Origin: Streptomyces davaonensis JCM 4913
GTDB taxonomy: Bacteria > Actinomycetota > Actinomycetes > Streptomycetales > Streptomycetaceae
NCBI RefSeq assembly: GCF_000349325.1
Contig: NC_020504.1
Coordinates: 5,800,053-5,864,052 of the forward strand
Length of the DNA: 64,000 nucleotides
Direction of reading: 5' to 3'
In this document: piece after piece, positions 17,502 to 26,171 of the stretch
How the letters are laid out: each line of letters begins with the position of its first letter
How positions within the stretch are numbered: the first letter of the stretch is position 1
The notes under the pieces: model-generated
Told to the model about the DNA's origin: nothing
The model's database searches: none
Seen by the model: only the letters and a program-made list of their open reading frames with translations
Made by a program: the position numbers and the translations under genes

Positions 17502-18770
17502 ATGCGCCGCCGACTGATCCAGTCCACGCTCGCCGTGGTGCTCGTGGTGATCGCCGTGTTCGGGGTCTCCCTCGTCATCGTGGAGACCCGCACCATCAGC
17601 AGTACCGCCCAGGAGCGGGTGGACTCCGAGGCGGTGCGGCTCGCGTCCATCGTGGACAGCAGGCTGATCGCGACCGGCGCGGTCACCGCGGAGATGCTGC
17701 GCGACCAGGTGCCCGAGGACCGGTACGCCGTGATCCGGGTGCCCGGTGAGCGGCCCATCGCGATCGGCACCAAGCCGGACGGCGACACCATCAAGGCCAC
17801 CCGCAAGGGCGAGGAGGGCGAGACGGTCACCGTCCAGGAGCCCCGCTCGACGGTGACCCGCGAGGTCGGCCGGACGCTGCTGATCATCGGGGCGGTGGCG
17901 CTGCTGGCGGTGATCGCGGCGGTGCTGCTGGCCCTGCGCCAGGCGAGCCGCCTCGCGTCCCCGCTGACCGACCTCGCCGAGACCGCGGAACGCCTGGGCT
18001 CGGGCGACCCGCGCCCCCGCCACAAGCGCTACGGCGTCCAGGAGCTGGACCGGGTCGCGGATGTGCTGGACGCCAGCGCGGAGCGGATCGCCCGCATGCT
18101 GACGGCGGAGCGGCGCCTCGCGGCTGACGCCTCCCACCAGCTGCGCACTCCGCTCACCGCCCTCTCGATGCGGCTGGAGGAGATCACCCTCACCGACGAC
18201 CCGGACACCGTGAAGGAGGAGGCGACCATCGCGCTGACGCAGGTGGAACGCCTGACGGACGTGGTGGAGCGCCTTCTGACCAACTCCCGGGACCCCCGGA
18301 CCGGCTCCGCCGTCACCTTCGACCTCGACGAGGTCATCCAGCAGCAGCTCGCGGAATGGCGTCCGGCATACCGCAGCGTGGGCCGGGCGATCGTCAGCTC
18401 GGGCAAACGCCATCTGGAGGCGGTCGGCACCCCGGGAGCGGTGGCCCAGGTCCTCGCGGCGCTGATCGAGAACTCCCTGATGCACGGCGGCGGCACGGTG
18501 GCGCTGCGCACCCGTGTCACCGGCAACCAGGCGGTGATCGAGGTGACGGACGAGGGGCCCGGCGTCCCGGCCGACCTCGGCGCGCGGATCTTCGAGCGGG
18601 CGATCAGCGGCCGCAACTCCACGGGCATCGGCCTGGCGGTGGCGAGGGATCTGGCGGAGGCGGACGGCGGCCGGCTGGAGATGCTCCAGGCGTCGCCCCC
18701 GGTGTTCGGCCTGTTCCTCTCCCGGACCCCGGCCAGGCCGAGCAGGGACGCGACACCGACCGTCAGGTAG
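17502..18770 (+). CDS. Membrane sensor histidine kinase, partner of the upstream regulator
   Basis: The 422-residue kinase has TM1 (LAVVLVVIAVFGVSLVIV), a periplasmic-side domain of about 100 residues, TM2 (LLIIGAVALLAVIAAVLLAL), a HAMP linker (LASPLTDLAETAERLGSGD), the phosphoacceptor H-box (AADASHQLRTPLTALSMRLE) and the ATPase domain with N-box (IENSLMHGGG), G1 (VTDEGPGVP) and G2 (GIGLAVARDLAEADGG). ATG at 17502 is used because MRRRLIQ starts the first membrane helix. It forms a bicistronic operon with the response regulator. The input domain has no recognised ligand fold. Confidence 0.94.
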   Translation: MRRRLIQSTLAVVLVVIAVFGVSLVIVETRTISSTAQERVDSEAVRLASIVDSRLIATGAVTAEMLRDQVPEDRYAVIRVPGERPIAIGTKPDGDTIKATRKGEEGETVTVQEPRSTVTREVGRTLLIIGAVALLAVIAAVLLALRQASRLASPLTDLAETAERLGSGDPRPRHKRYGVQELDRVADVLDASAERIARMLTAERRLAADASHQLRTPLTALSMRLEEITLTDDPDTVKEEATIALTQVERLTDVVERLLTNSRDPRTGSAVTFDLDEVIQQQLAEWRPAYRSVGRAIVSSGKRHLEAVGTPGAVAQVLAALIENSLMHGGGTVALRTRVTGNQAVIEVTDEGPGVPADLGARIFERAISGRNSTGIGLAVARDLAEADGGRLEMLQASPPVFGLFLSRTPARPSRDATPTVR

Positions 18771-18786
18771 CCGGCCGGGCGGCTAC
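18767..18786. terminator. Small convergent terminator hairpin
   Basis: GTAGCCG pairs with CGGCTAC around a 6-nt loop, overlapping the stop of the kinase gene and lying just before the stop of the convergent GtrA gene. Confidence 0.5.
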
Positions 18787-18790
18787 GCGC

Positions 18791-19357
18791 TTACGGGCGC
18801 CTGCCCGCCGGCTGCGGAGTACGGCGCCTGCGCTGGGTGGGCGCCGTCTCCTCCAGGAACGATTCCGCGGTGGCCACCGTCTCGCGGGCCGGGAGCGCCC
18901 GGAACACCCAGGTGCGGTAGGACCAGAAGCGGAACAGCGTCGCGACGCCGATGCCGAGGAACTTGAAGATGTTGCTCTGGAGCGGGCTGTCCCAGTGGAA
19001 ACCGTAGGTCGCCGTGTACAGCACGCCGTTCTCGATCACCAGTCCGACCGTGCTGAACAACAGGAACAGGGTCAGTTCCTTGGTGCGACCGCTCTTGTCA
19101 CGGTCCCGGTAGGTGAAGTAGCGGAAGCCGACGTAATTGAAGGCGATGGCGATGACCGTGGCGATGACACTGGCCCGCACGACCTGGAGATCGGTGACGT
19201 GCCGCACGAGGTTGAAGACGCCGAGGTTGACCAACAGCCCCGCCCCGCCCACGGCGCCGAATTTGGCGACCTCGTGCGCGTAACGTCGCAGCAGCCCGGA
19301 GGAACCACGTCCCATGGAGTGAAAGCCCCCGTCCGTCGGTTTCGTCAACCAAGCCAT
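18791..19357 (-). CDS. GtrA-family membrane protein
   Basis: The 188-residue protein has four hydrophobic segments, starting KFGAVGGAGLLVNLGVFNLV and including VIATVIAIAFNYVGFRYFTY and LFLLFSTVGLVIENGVL. This is the GtrA layout, small flippase-like proteins linked to polyprenyl-phosphate sugar translocation in wall or O-antigen glycosylation. The ATG at 19357 (MAWLTKPT) has GGAGGGG upstream; the ATG at 19315 (MGRGSSG) lacks one. It is divergent from purK with 86 bp between. No glycosyltransferase partner is adjacent, so the lipid-linked sugar is unknown. Confidence 0.85.
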   Translation of the reverse strand: MAWLTKPTDGGFHSMGRGSSGLLRRYAHEVAKFGAVGGAGLLVNLGVFNLVRHVTDLQVVRASVIATVIAIAFNYVGFRYFTYRDRDKSGRTKELTLFLLFSTVGLVIENGVLYTATYGFHWDSPLQSNIFKFLGIGVATLFRFWSYRTWVFRALPARETVATAESFLEETAPTQRRRRTPQPAGRRP

Positions 19358-19443
19358 GCTAACCACCCCTCCGCACGATTGCCTGTGGACCGGCACACAG
19401 GCGCGGAAACCGGCCTTCCTGGCGTGGCCGATACCCTAGGGGC

Positions 19444-20637
19444 GTGACGTTCCCGGTAGTCGGCATGGTCGGCGGGGGCCAGCTCGCTCGTATGACACAC
19501 GAGTCAGGCATCCCGCTGGGCATCAGGTTCAAGCTCCTCAGTGACACCCCTCAGGATTCCGCGGCCCAGGTGGTGAGCGAAGTCGTCGTCGGCGACTATC
19601 GCGACCTGGACACGCTGCGTGACTTCGCGCGCGGGTGCGATGTGATCACCTTCGATCATGAACATGTACCCACCGAGCACCTCAGGGCCCTGGAGGCGGA
19701 CGGCATCCCCGTGCGCCCCGGCCCGGACGCGCTGGTGCACGCCCAGGACAAGGGGGTGATGCGGGCGAAGCTGGACGCCATCGGGGTGCCCTGCCCACGC
19801 CACCGCATCGTCTCGGACCCGGCCGATGTGGCGGCCTTCGCGGCGGAGCTCGAAAGGGGCGGGCCCGAAGGGCCCTCCGGCAAGGGTGGCGGTGGGCGAC
19901 GGGCGGGCGGATTCCCGGTCGTCCTCAAGACCGTCCGCGGCGGCTACGACGGCAAGGGCGTGTGGGTGGTCGACTCCGCCGAGGAGGCCGAGGCCCCCTT
20001 CAAGGCGGGCGTCCCCGTGCTCGCCGAGGAGAAGGTCGACTTCGTCCGGGAGCTCGCCGCCAACGTCGTACGCTCCCCGCACGGCCAGGCCGTGGCCTAC
20101 CCGGTGGTCGAGTCCCGGCAGGTCGACGGCGTCTGCGACACCGTGATCGCCCCCGCCCCCGACCTGGACGAGTCCCTCGCCCTGCGGGCCGAGGAGATGG
20201 CGCTGCGCATCGCCAAGGAGCTGGACGTCGTCGGTCACCTCGCCGTCGAACTGTTCGAGACCCGCGACGGCCGCGTCCTCGTCAACGAACTGGCGATGCG
20301 CCCGCACAACTCCGGGCACTGGACCCAGGACGGCGCGATCACCAGCCAGTTCGCCAACCATGTGCGGGCCGTGCTGGACCTCCCGCTCGGCGACCCGCGC
20401 CCGCGTGCCAAGTGGACGGTGATGGCCAACGTCCTCGGCGGCGACTACCCGGACATGTACTCCGCGTACCTGCACTGCATGGCCCGCGACCCGCAGCTCA
20501 AGATCCACATGTACGGCAAGGACGTGAAGCCGGGGCGCAAGGTCGGCCACGTCAACACCTACGGCGACGACCTGGACGACGTGCTGGAGCGCGCCCAGCA
20601 CGCAGCCGCATACCTGAGAGGCACGATCACCGAATGA
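19444..20637 (+). CDS. purK: N5-carboxyaminoimidazole ribonucleotide synthase
   Basis: PurK uses ATP and bicarbonate to convert AIR to N5-CAIR in purine synthesis. The 397-residue ATP-grasp protein begins [14 protein letters not shown]. It has [11 protein letters not shown], the nucleotide-binding [51 protein letters not shown] (split) and LGDPRPR. GTG at 19444 starts the family's conserved N-terminus. purE overlaps the stop by four bases (ATGA). Residues about 139-155 ([20 protein letters not shown], in part) are a Gly/Arg/Pro-rich insert just before the ATP-grasp loop, encoded by a GGGCCC-rich stretch. It probably extends a surface loop without harming function. Confidence 0.96.
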   Translation: MTFPVVGMVGGGQLARMTHESGIPLGIRFKLLSDTPQDSAAQVVSEVVVGDYRDLDTLRDFARGCDVITFDHEHVPTEHLRALEADGIPVRPGPDALVHAQDKGVMRAKLDAIGVPCPRHRIVSDPADVAAFAAELERGGPEGPSGKGGGGRRAGGFPVVLKTVRGGYDGKGVWVVDSAEEAEAPFKAGVPVLAEEKVDFVRELAANVVRSPHGQAVAYPVVESRQVDGVCDTVIAPAPDLDESLALRAEEMALRIAKELDVVGHLAVELFETRDGRVLVNELAMRPHNSGHWTQDGAITSQFANHVRAVLDLPLGDPRPRAKWTVMANVLGGDYPDMYSAYLHCMARDPQLKIHMYGKDVKPGRKVGHVNTYGDDLDDVLERAQHAAAYLRGTITE

Positions 20638-21155
20638 GCCCGGTTGTAGGCATCGTCATGGGGTCGGACAGCGACTGGCCGGTCATGGAGGCCGCCGCGC
20701 AGGCGCTCGACGACTTCGAGATCGAGTACGAGGTCGACGTCGTCTCCGCGCACCGCATGCCGCGCGAGATGGTCGCCTACGGTGAGCAGGCCGCCGAGCG
20801 CGGACTGAAGGTGATCATCGCGGGCGCCGGGGGAGCCGCGCACCTCCCCGGCATGCTCGCCTCGGTCACCCCCCTGCCCGTGATCGGGGTGCCGGTCCCG
20901 CTGAAGTACCTGGACGGCATGGACAGCCTGCTGTCCATCGTGCAGATGCCGGCCGGGGTCCCCGTGGCCACCGTCTCGGTCGCCGGTGCCCGCAACGCCG
21001 GTCTGCTCGCCGCCCGGATCCTCGGCACCCAGGACGAGGAGCTCCTCGGCCGGATGCGCGAGTTCCAGCAGGAGCTGAACGACCAGGCCACCGAGAAGGG
21101 CAGGCGGCTGCGCGCCAAGGTCGAGGGGTCCAACGGCTTCGGTTTCGGCAAGTGA
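20634..21155 (+). CDS. purE: N5-CAIR mutase
   Basis: PurE rearranges N5-CAIR to CAIR in de novo purine synthesis. The 173-residue class I protein has [28 protein letters not shown] with the catalytic His, [14 protein letters not shown] and [20 protein letters not shown] (residues split across the helix), ending in the usual [20 protein letters not shown]. It forms an octamer in known structures. The ATGA overlap with purK and GTGA overlap with the dipeptidase gene show tight translational coupling. Confidence 0.97.
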   Translation: MSPVVGIVMGSDSDWPVMEAAAQALDDFEIEYEVDVVSAHRMPREMVAYGEQAAERGLKVIIAGAGGAAHLPGMLASVTPLPVIGVPVPLKYLDGMDSLLSIVQMPAGVPVATVSVAGARNAGLLAARILGTQDEELLGRMREFQQELNDQATEKGRRLRAKVEGSNGFGFGK

Positions 21156-22339
21156 CGGCCATGGGTTCCATAGAGGCGGCCCGGGAGCTGCTGCGGGAGT
21201 TCCCCGTGGTCGACGGGCACAACGACCTGCCCTGGGCGCTGCGCGAACAGGTCCGCTACGACCTGGACGCCCGTGACATCGCCGCCGACCAGAGCGCCCA
21301 TCTGCACACCGACCTCGGCCGCCTGCGCGCGGGCGGGGTCGGGGCGCAGTACTGGTCGGTGTACGTCCGGTCCGACCTGCCCGACCCGGTCCCGGCGACC
21401 CTGGAGCAGATCGACTGCGTACGGCGGCTGATAGCCCGGCACCCGGCCGAACTGCGGGCCGCGACGACCGCCGCCGACCTGGAGGCCGCGCGCCGGGAGG
21501 GCCGGATCGCCTCGCTGATGGGCGCGGAGGGCGGGCACTCGATCGCGAACTCCCTGGGCACCCTGCGCGGCCTGTACGCGCTCGGCGTCCGCTACATGAC
21601 CCTGACCCACAACGACAACATCGACTGGGCGGACTCGGCGACCGACGAGCCGGGAGTCGGCGGTCTGTCGGCCTTCGGCCGCGCGGTGGTGCGGGAGATG
21701 AACCGCGAGGGCATGCTGGTCGACCTCTCGCATGTGGCGGCGACGACGATGCGGGACGCGCTGGACACCACGTCCGCTCCGGTGATCTTCTCGCACTCCT
21801 CGTCACGGGCGGTCTGCGACCACCCCCGCAACATCCCGGACGACGTCCTGGAGCGGCTGCCCGCCAACGGCGGGGTGGCGATGGTGACGTTCGTGCCGAA
21901 GTTCGTGCTCCAGGCGGCGGTCGACTGGACGGCCGCCGCGGACGAGAACATGCGTGCCCACGGCTTCCACCACCTGGAGACCACCGCCGAGGCGATGAAG
22001 GTGCACCGAGCCTTCGAGGAGCGCAACCCGCGCCCGGTCGCCACGGTGGCGACGGTGGTGGACCACCTCGACCACATGCGCGAGGTGGCGGGCATCGACC
22101 ATCTCGGCATCGGCGGCGACTACGACGGCACCGCCTTCACTCCGGACGGCCTGAACGACGTCTCCGGCTACCCGAACCTGATCGCGGAACTGATGGACCG
22201 CGGCTGGTCGAACACCGACCTGGCCAAGCTGACCTGGCAGAACTCCGTACGGGTCCTGGGCGCGGCGGAGGATGTGGCGCGGGAGCTCCAGACCACGCGA
22301 GCGGCTTCCCACGCCACGATCGAGGCGCTGGACGGGTGA
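21152..22339 (+). CDS. Membrane-dipeptidase (renal dipeptidase) family M19 enzyme
   Basis: The 395-residue binuclear zinc amidohydrolase is like human renal dipeptidase. The closest characterised protein I recall is S. coelicolor Sco3058, a dipeptidase active on L-D dipeptides, which lies beside purKE. Metal ligands are complete: H-x-D in [13 protein letters not shown] (residue 20 region), the bridging Glu in GAEGGHSI, His in [10 protein letters not shown], His in VIFSHSSSR and Asp in GIGGDYDG. There is no signal peptide, so it is cytoplasmic. GTG at 21152 overlaps the purE stop; an ATG at 21161 is the alternative start. Co-translation with purine genes is conserved-looking but unexplained. 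A hairpin follows the stop. Confidence 0.95.
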   Translation: MTAMGSIEAARELLREFPVVDGHNDLPWALREQVRYDLDARDIAADQSAHLHTDLGRLRAGGVGAQYWSVYVRSDLPDPVPATLEQIDCVRRLIARHPAELRAATTAADLEAARREGRIASLMGAEGGHSIANSLGTLRGLYALGVRYMTLTHNDNIDWADSATDEPGVGGLSAFGRAVVREMNREGMLVDLSHVAATTMRDALDTTSAPVIFSHSSSRAVCDHPRNIPDDVLERLPANGGVAMVTFVPKFVLQAAVDWTAAADENMRAHGFHHLETTAEAMKVHRAFEERNPRPVATVATVVDHLDHMREVAGIDHLGIGGDYDGTAFTPDGLNDVSGYPNLIAELMDRGWSNTDLAKLTWQNSVRVLGAAEDVARELQTTRAASHATIEALDG

Positions 22340-22346
22340 CGGTCGA

Positions 22347-22372
22347 GGGCGGGGCGGCCGACTGCCCCGCCC
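22347..22372 (+). terminator. Terminator after purK-purE-dipeptidase
   Basis: GGGCGGGGC (22347-22355) pairs with GCCCCGCCC (22364-22372), with an 8-nt loop. It separates the active dipeptidase from its degenerate paralogue. Confidence 0.6.
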
Positions 22373-22470
22373 GTCCGGCGGACCCCCGAACGCCCCGTCC
22401 ACCAGGAAGGCCCCGGGCACGCGTGCGACGGTGACCGTACAGCGATCGCCTCGCACGTACGGAGCCCGCC

Positions 22471-23610
22471 ATGGCAGATCTCCAGGACGACCTGCACACC
22501 CCGGCCGAGGTCGACGCGCTCGACGGCCTGCCGCTGGCCGACCCCTTCCCGGTCGAGCCGCCCGCGCTGCCCATCGACGATCCCGACCCCGTCGATCCCG
22601 ACGCCGAGCGCCTGGAGCGCGCCCGCGCCCTGCTCGCCGCGCACCCCGTCGCCGACGGCTACAGCGGACTGCCCTGGGCGCTGCGTCATCTGCCCTGGTA
22701 CGACCTTGAGCTGGGCGAGAGCGCCGTCGACACCGACGTACCGCGGCTGCGGCAGGGCCATGTCGGCGCGCTGTTCTGCTCCCTGCACCTGCCCGAGGGG
22801 CTGGCCGCCGACCGGGCCGTCGCCGCCACCCTGGAACAGCTCGACCTGGTGCGCACGGTGATCGCCGCCCACCCCGAGGGGCTACGGCTCGCGCGCACCG
22901 CGGGCCAGGTCATCGACGCCCGCAACTGCGGCCGGGCGGCGGTGCTGCTGGGCCCGGCGACGGCCGCGGCACTGGACGACTCGCTCGCCATCCTGCGCGT
23001 GCTGCACAGCCTGGGCCTCAGGGTGCTCACCCTGGCCGGGACCTCCTGGGCCAGCGAGGCGGGACTGACCCGGTTCGGGGAGGAGGTGGTCCGGGAGATG
23101 AACCGGCTCGGCGTGCTCGCCGACCTCTCCGGCGCCTCCGAGCAGACCGTCCGCCGCGCGCTGGCCGCCTCCAAGACGCCCGTCCTGTGCACCCGCTCCG
23201 CCGCCCGCGCGCTGCGTCCGCACCCGGCCAACCTCCCCGACGACCTGCTCGCCGAGCTGGGCGCGGCGAAGGGCCTGTGCATGGTGCCCCTGACCGCCGA
23301 GCAGACCGGCCCCTCGGTGCGGGACGTCGCCGACCACCTCGACCATGTCCGTGCGGTAGCGGGCACGCAGTGCGTGGGCCTGTCCGGCACCTACGACGTC
23401 GGCACCGCCCATCCGCAGGACCTCCCCGACGCCTCCTGCTACCCGCACCTCGTCGCCGAACTGCTCCGCAGAGGCTGGACGGAGACCGACCTGTCCCTGC
23501 TGACCTGGGGCAACGTCCAACGCGTCCTACGCACCGCCGACTTCACCGCAAAGGCGGCCCAGCAACGCCGGGAGCCGTCGACGGCGCGGATCGCGGACCT
23601 GGACGGCTGA
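22471..23610 (+). CDS. Catalytically degenerate paralogue of M19 dipeptidase (pseudoenzyme)
   Basis: The 379-residue protein aligns along its length with the preceding dipeptidase (SGLPWALR, EEVVREMNRLGVLADLS, RRGWTETDLSLLTWGNVQRVL), but every metal ligand block is changed. DGHND is DGYSG, GAEGGHS is GPATAAA, DLSHVA is DLSGAS, FSHSSSR is CTRSAAR and GGDYDG is SGTYDV. It also has an acidic, Pro-rich N-terminal extension of about 45 residues. ATG at 22471 follows CGGAG. The frame is intact with normal codon use, so it is maintained rather than decaying. It probably arose by tandem duplication and may act as a binding or regulatory subunit; that role is inference. Confidence 0.88.
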   Translation: MADLQDDLHTPAEVDALDGLPLADPFPVEPPALPIDDPDPVDPDAERLERARALLAAHPVADGYSGLPWALRHLPWYDLELGESAVDTDVPRLRQGHVGALFCSLHLPEGLAADRAVAATLEQLDLVRTVIAAHPEGLRLARTAGQVIDARNCGRAAVLLGPATAAALDDSLAILRVLHSLGLRVLTLAGTSWASEAGLTRFGEEVVREMNRLGVLADLSGASEQTVRRALAASKTPVLCTRSAARALRPHPANLPDDLLAELGAAKGLCMVPLTAEQTGPSVRDVADHLDHVRAVAGTQCVGLSGTYDVGTAHPQDLPDASCYPHLVAELLRRGWTETDLSLLTWGNVQRVLRTADFTAKAAQQRREPSTARIADLDG

Positions 23611-23616
23611 GAGCCC

Positions 23617-24009
23617 CTACGGGTGGTCGATCCGGCACAGGCAGAAGGGATGCCCCGCCGGATCCGCGAACACCCGGGCGTCCTCCGCCACCGGATCCCG
23701 CTCCCGCCGCAGCAGCCGTGCCCCCAGCGCCAGCACCCGCCGCTCCGCCGCGTCGACCTCCGCCCAGGTGGACCCGGCGTCGAGGTCGAGGTGGAACTGC
23801 TGGGCGTTGTCGTCCTCGCGGGGCCAGGCCGGGGGGCGGAATCCCGGCTCACGGTTGAAGGCGAGGCGCGGCACGCCCGGTGCCTCGAGGACCACCCAGT
23901 CCTCCTCCTGCACCTGCGGCGTGCCGCCCAGCACAGCCGCGTAGAACTCGGCGAGCGCGAGTGGCTCGGGGCAGTCGATCACGACCGAGCGGAAGCGGGC
24001 CAGCGTCAC
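23617..24009 (-). CDS. VOC-superfamily (glyoxalase/bleomycin-resistance-like) protein
   Basis: The 130-residue protein has two beta-alpha-beta-beta-beta half-domains. It starts RFRSVVIDCPEPLALAEFYA, has QQFHLDLDA in the middle and DPAGHPFCLCRID at the end, the typical VOC layout for streptomycete proteins of this group. The His in FHLD and the conserved C-terminal segment would be metal or substrate contacts. Substrate is unknown. GTG at 24009 follows GGAGGGATCCCC. It is convergent with the degenerate dipeptidase gene and 16 bp downstream of a second VOC gene of the same type, so the pair is a tandem duplication. Confidence 0.88.
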   Translation of the reverse strand: MTLARFRSVVIDCPEPLALAEFYAAVLGGTPQVQEEDWVVLEAPGVPRLAFNREPGFRPPAWPREDDNAQQFHLDLDAGSTWAEVDAAERRVLALGARLLRRERDPVAEDARVFADPAGHPFCLCRIDHP

Positions 24010-24025
24010 GGGGATCCCTCCGGGG

Positions 24026-24385
24026 TCAGCCGGCGCAGAGGCAGAACGGGTGGCCGGCCGGGTCCGCGTACACCCGGAAGGTCCGTGTGCGGTCCTCCGT
24101 GTCCAGCGGCCTCGCGCCCAGTTCCAGCACGCCCTTCTCGGCCTTGTCCAGGTCGGTCACGTTCAGGTCGAGGTGGAACTGCTGGGAGTGGTCGGGCGAG
24201 GGCCACTTCGGCGGTACGAAGCCGGGGGCGGCCTGGAAGGCGAGCCTGGCCCCGCCGGGCAGGTTCAGGTCCACCCACTCTCCCTGGTCCTCGATGGTGC
24301 CGCCGAGGACGGCGGCGTAGAACCCGGCCAGGGCGGTGGGGTCGGGACAGTCCAGGACGACGACGTCCAGGGTGGCGAGAGCCAT
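24026..24385 (-). CDS. VOC-superfamily protein, tandem paralogue
   Basis: The 119-residue VOC protein is similar to its downstream neighbour (DVVVLDCPDPTALAGFYAAV, QQFHLDLNVTDL, YADPAGHPFCLC). The ATG at 24385 is preferred because GGAGGAAGTC precedes it; the in-frame ATG at 24427 adds a non-conserved extension without a ribosome site. It is probably co-transcribed with the next VOC gene and divergent from the CGNR regulator gene. Both may be dimers with shared metal sites. No substrate can be assigned. Confidence 0.88.
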   Translation of the reverse strand: MALATLDVVVLDCPDPTALAGFYAAVLGGTIEDQGEWVDLNLPGGARLAFQAAPGFVPPKWPSPDHSQQFHLDLNVTDLDKAEKGVLELGARPLDTEDRTRTFRVYADPAGHPFCLCAG

Positions 24386-24477
24386 GACTTCCTCCGCGTA
24401 CTCGTGGTTACTGGCAAAGGCGCCCATGCGGTAACACCGTTACTGCATGCTCCCGCATTGGAGGTAACGTCGCAACC

Positions 24478-24978
24478 ATGAATGCGCGCTCACCCGCCCC
24501 CGGTGCCCTGGAGCTGGTCCAGTCCCTGGTCAACACGCTGGACCTGGAGTCGGGCGCCGACGCCCTGGACACCGCCGAGGGCCGGGCGCGCCTGGGGCTG
24601 GCCGAGGAGGAGGTCCCGGCCGCCCGGGAGCTGCGCGAGTCCCTGCGGGCGACGCTCCTGGCCCACGCCGGCCACCCGCCGCACCGCGAGGTGACCCCGC
24701 TGACGGACCTGCTGACCCGGGCCCCGCTCCACCTCTCGGTCGACCCCGGCGACGGCTCGGCGACCCTCGCCGCCGCCGACCCCCGCGCGCTGACCTCCCG
24801 TATCGCCGGCGCCGTGGCCGAGTCGCTGGTCGCGGGCACCTGGCCCCGCCTGAAGGCCTGCGAGGCGGCCGACTGCCACTGGGCCTACTACGACCGCAGC
24901 CCCGCGGGACGCGGCCGCTGGTGCTCGATGCAGGTGTGCGGGGCACGGGCGAAGATGCGGCGCTACCGGGCCAAGTAG
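24478..24978 (+). CDS. CGNR zinc-finger / ABATE-domain putative regulator
   Basis: The 166-residue protein has an N-terminal ABATE-type domain (ALELVQSLVNTLDLE, then AARELRESLRATLLAHA). A C-terminal CGNR zinc finger carries CEAADCHWAYYDRSPAGRGR followed by WCSMQVCGARAKMRRYR. In this protein the CGNR residues read CGAR. The family is thought to bind DNA through the finger, often controlling adjacent genes. It is divergent from the two VOC genes with about 92 bp between, which makes them the likeliest targets. A GGAGG lies 13 nt before the ATG. Confidence 0.9.
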   Translation: MNARSPAPGALELVQSLVNTLDLESGADALDTAEGRARLGLAEEEVPAARELRESLRATLLAHAGHPPHREVTPLTDLLTRAPLHLSVDPGDGSATLAAADPRALTSRIAGAVAESLVAGTWPRLKACEAADCHWAYYDRSPAGRGRWCSMQVCGARAKMRRYRAK

Positions 24979-25069
24979 CCGTACGGGAGCGCCGGTTGAG
25001 GACGCGGGACGCAAGGGTCTGTCGAGGACTCCGGGGCACTGCGCCCCGGTGTGCGGCAGAATGCGGGAA

Positions 25070-25110
25070 GACGCCGTTTCGGCCGACTGAGCCTCGGCCG
25101 AAGCGGCGTC
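25070..25110. terminator. Strong terminator hairpin
   Basis: GACGCCGTTTCGGCCGA (25070-25086) pairs with TCGGCCGAAGCGGCGTC (25094-25110), one mismatch, 7-nt loop, followed by a short T run. It lies between convergent genes. Confidence 0.8.
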
Positions 25111-25115
25111 GCCTT

Positions 25116-25748
25116 TCATACCCCGGCGTGCCGCAGGGGCGGCGCGATGGCCTGGGCGTCCGCTCCCTCGCCCACCCACAGGCCGATCAGGAAGGCCGCC
25201 GTCGCCTCCAGCAGCGCCGCCCGGTCCAGGCCACCGCCGTTCACGGGCTCACAGCCGAGGTCGCGCACCAGTCGCCGTACGGACTCCAGGGCCGCCGGAT
25301 CGTCGCCGCAGAGCGGGACGGCGAGGGGGCGGTCGTCGAAGACCGGCGGGGTCAGCCGCCACACGCTCTCGTGGCAGAGGTTGAACGCCTTGACGACCCG
25401 CACGCCCGGCGCGGCGGCCGCGATCCGCTCGGCGGCGGACGGGCCGCCCCCGGTCTCCAGCCGGAAGCCGGGGCCCACCGGGTTGGTGCAGTCGATCAGC
25501 GTCCGGCCCGCCAGCGCGTCGGCCAGCGCCGACACCACCGGTACGGCCGCCGCGTACGGCACCGCAAGCAGGACGACGTCCCGCAGCGCGGCCTGCCCCG
25601 GATCTCCCGCGCGGGCGCCGATCCGCGCCGCCAGTTCCGCCGTACGCCTCTCGTCCCGGCCGCCCACCAGGACGTCGTGCCCGGCGCGTGCCCACTGCCC
25701 GCCGAGGCCCTCGGCCATGGCGCCCGTACCGATGATCCCGATTCGCAT
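25116..25748 (-). CDS. F420-dependent NADP-oxidoreductase-like Rossmann protein
   Basis: The 210-residue protein starts MRIGIIGTGAMAEGLGGQWA, a dinucleotide-binding motif. GRDERR follows as the NADP 2'-phosphate site, with LLAVPYAAAVPVV, LIDCTNPVGPGF and VVKAFNLCHESVW. This is the NADPH:F420 reductase/NADP-binding family (F420_oxidored). True F420 use is uncertain, because many relatives are NADPH-dependent reductases of other substrates. ATG at 25748 follows GGAGGACACGGA. It is divergent from an HxlR-type regulator with 66 bp between, a layout in which the regulator commonly senses the substrate of the reductase. Confidence 0.88.
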   Translation of the reverse strand: MRIGIIGTGAMAEGLGGQWARAGHDVLVGGRDERRTAELAARIGARAGDPGQAALRDVVLLAVPYAAAVPVVSALADALAGRTLIDCTNPVGPGFRLETGGGPSAAERIAAAAPGVRVVKAFNLCHESVWRLTPPVFDDRPLAVPLCGDDPAALESVRRLVRDLGCEPVNGGGLDRAALLEATAAFLIGLWVGEGADAQAIAPPLRHAGV

Positions 25749-25814
25749 TCCGTGTCCTCCCAAGTAGTCGCTCGGGAAAGGACATTAGGGAGACGTTCGG
25801 GCACCATTCGGTAA

Positions 25815-26171
25815 GTGACCGCCGACCAGAGCTTTCTCGCCGACTGCCGGGCCCGCCTCGCCTTCGACCTGCTCGCGAACACCTGGAACGCGGTGGTGAT
25901 CTGGGCGCTGCGGCACGGTCCGGAGCGGCCCGGGGCGCTGCGGGAGCGGATCGGCGGGATCAGCCCGAAGGTGCTGACGGAGACCCTGCGGCGGCTGGAG
26001 TTCAACGGCCTCGTCGACCGCCGCGCCCACCCCGGCTCACCGCCCCGCGTCGACTACGCCCTCACCGACCTCGGCCACAGCCTGCTCCCCGCGATCGAGG
26101 CGTTCGGCACCTGGGCCTTCGAGCACGGGGACGAGGTGATGGCGGCGCAGGAACGGGCGAGCGGCGATTAG
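25815..26171 (+). CDS. HxlR-family winged-helix regulator
   Basis: The 118-residue protein has the HxlR helix pattern: FDLLANTWNAVVIWALRHGP, then RPGALRERIGGISPKVLTETL, RRLEFNGLVDRRAHPGSPPRVDY (split) and YALTDLGHSLLPAIEAFGTWA. A single Cys at position 11 lies where thiol-sensing relatives have theirs. It probably represses the divergent reductase gene. The GTG start has no Shine-Dalgarno, consistent with a leaderless mRNA. Its stop codon overlaps that of the convergent ugd gene by four bases. Confidence 0.92.
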   Translation: MTADQSFLADCRARLAFDLLANTWNAVVIWALRHGPERPGALRERIGGISPKVLTETLRRLEFNGLVDRRAHPGSPPRVDYALTDLGHSLLPAIEAFGTWAFEHGDEVMAAQERASGD

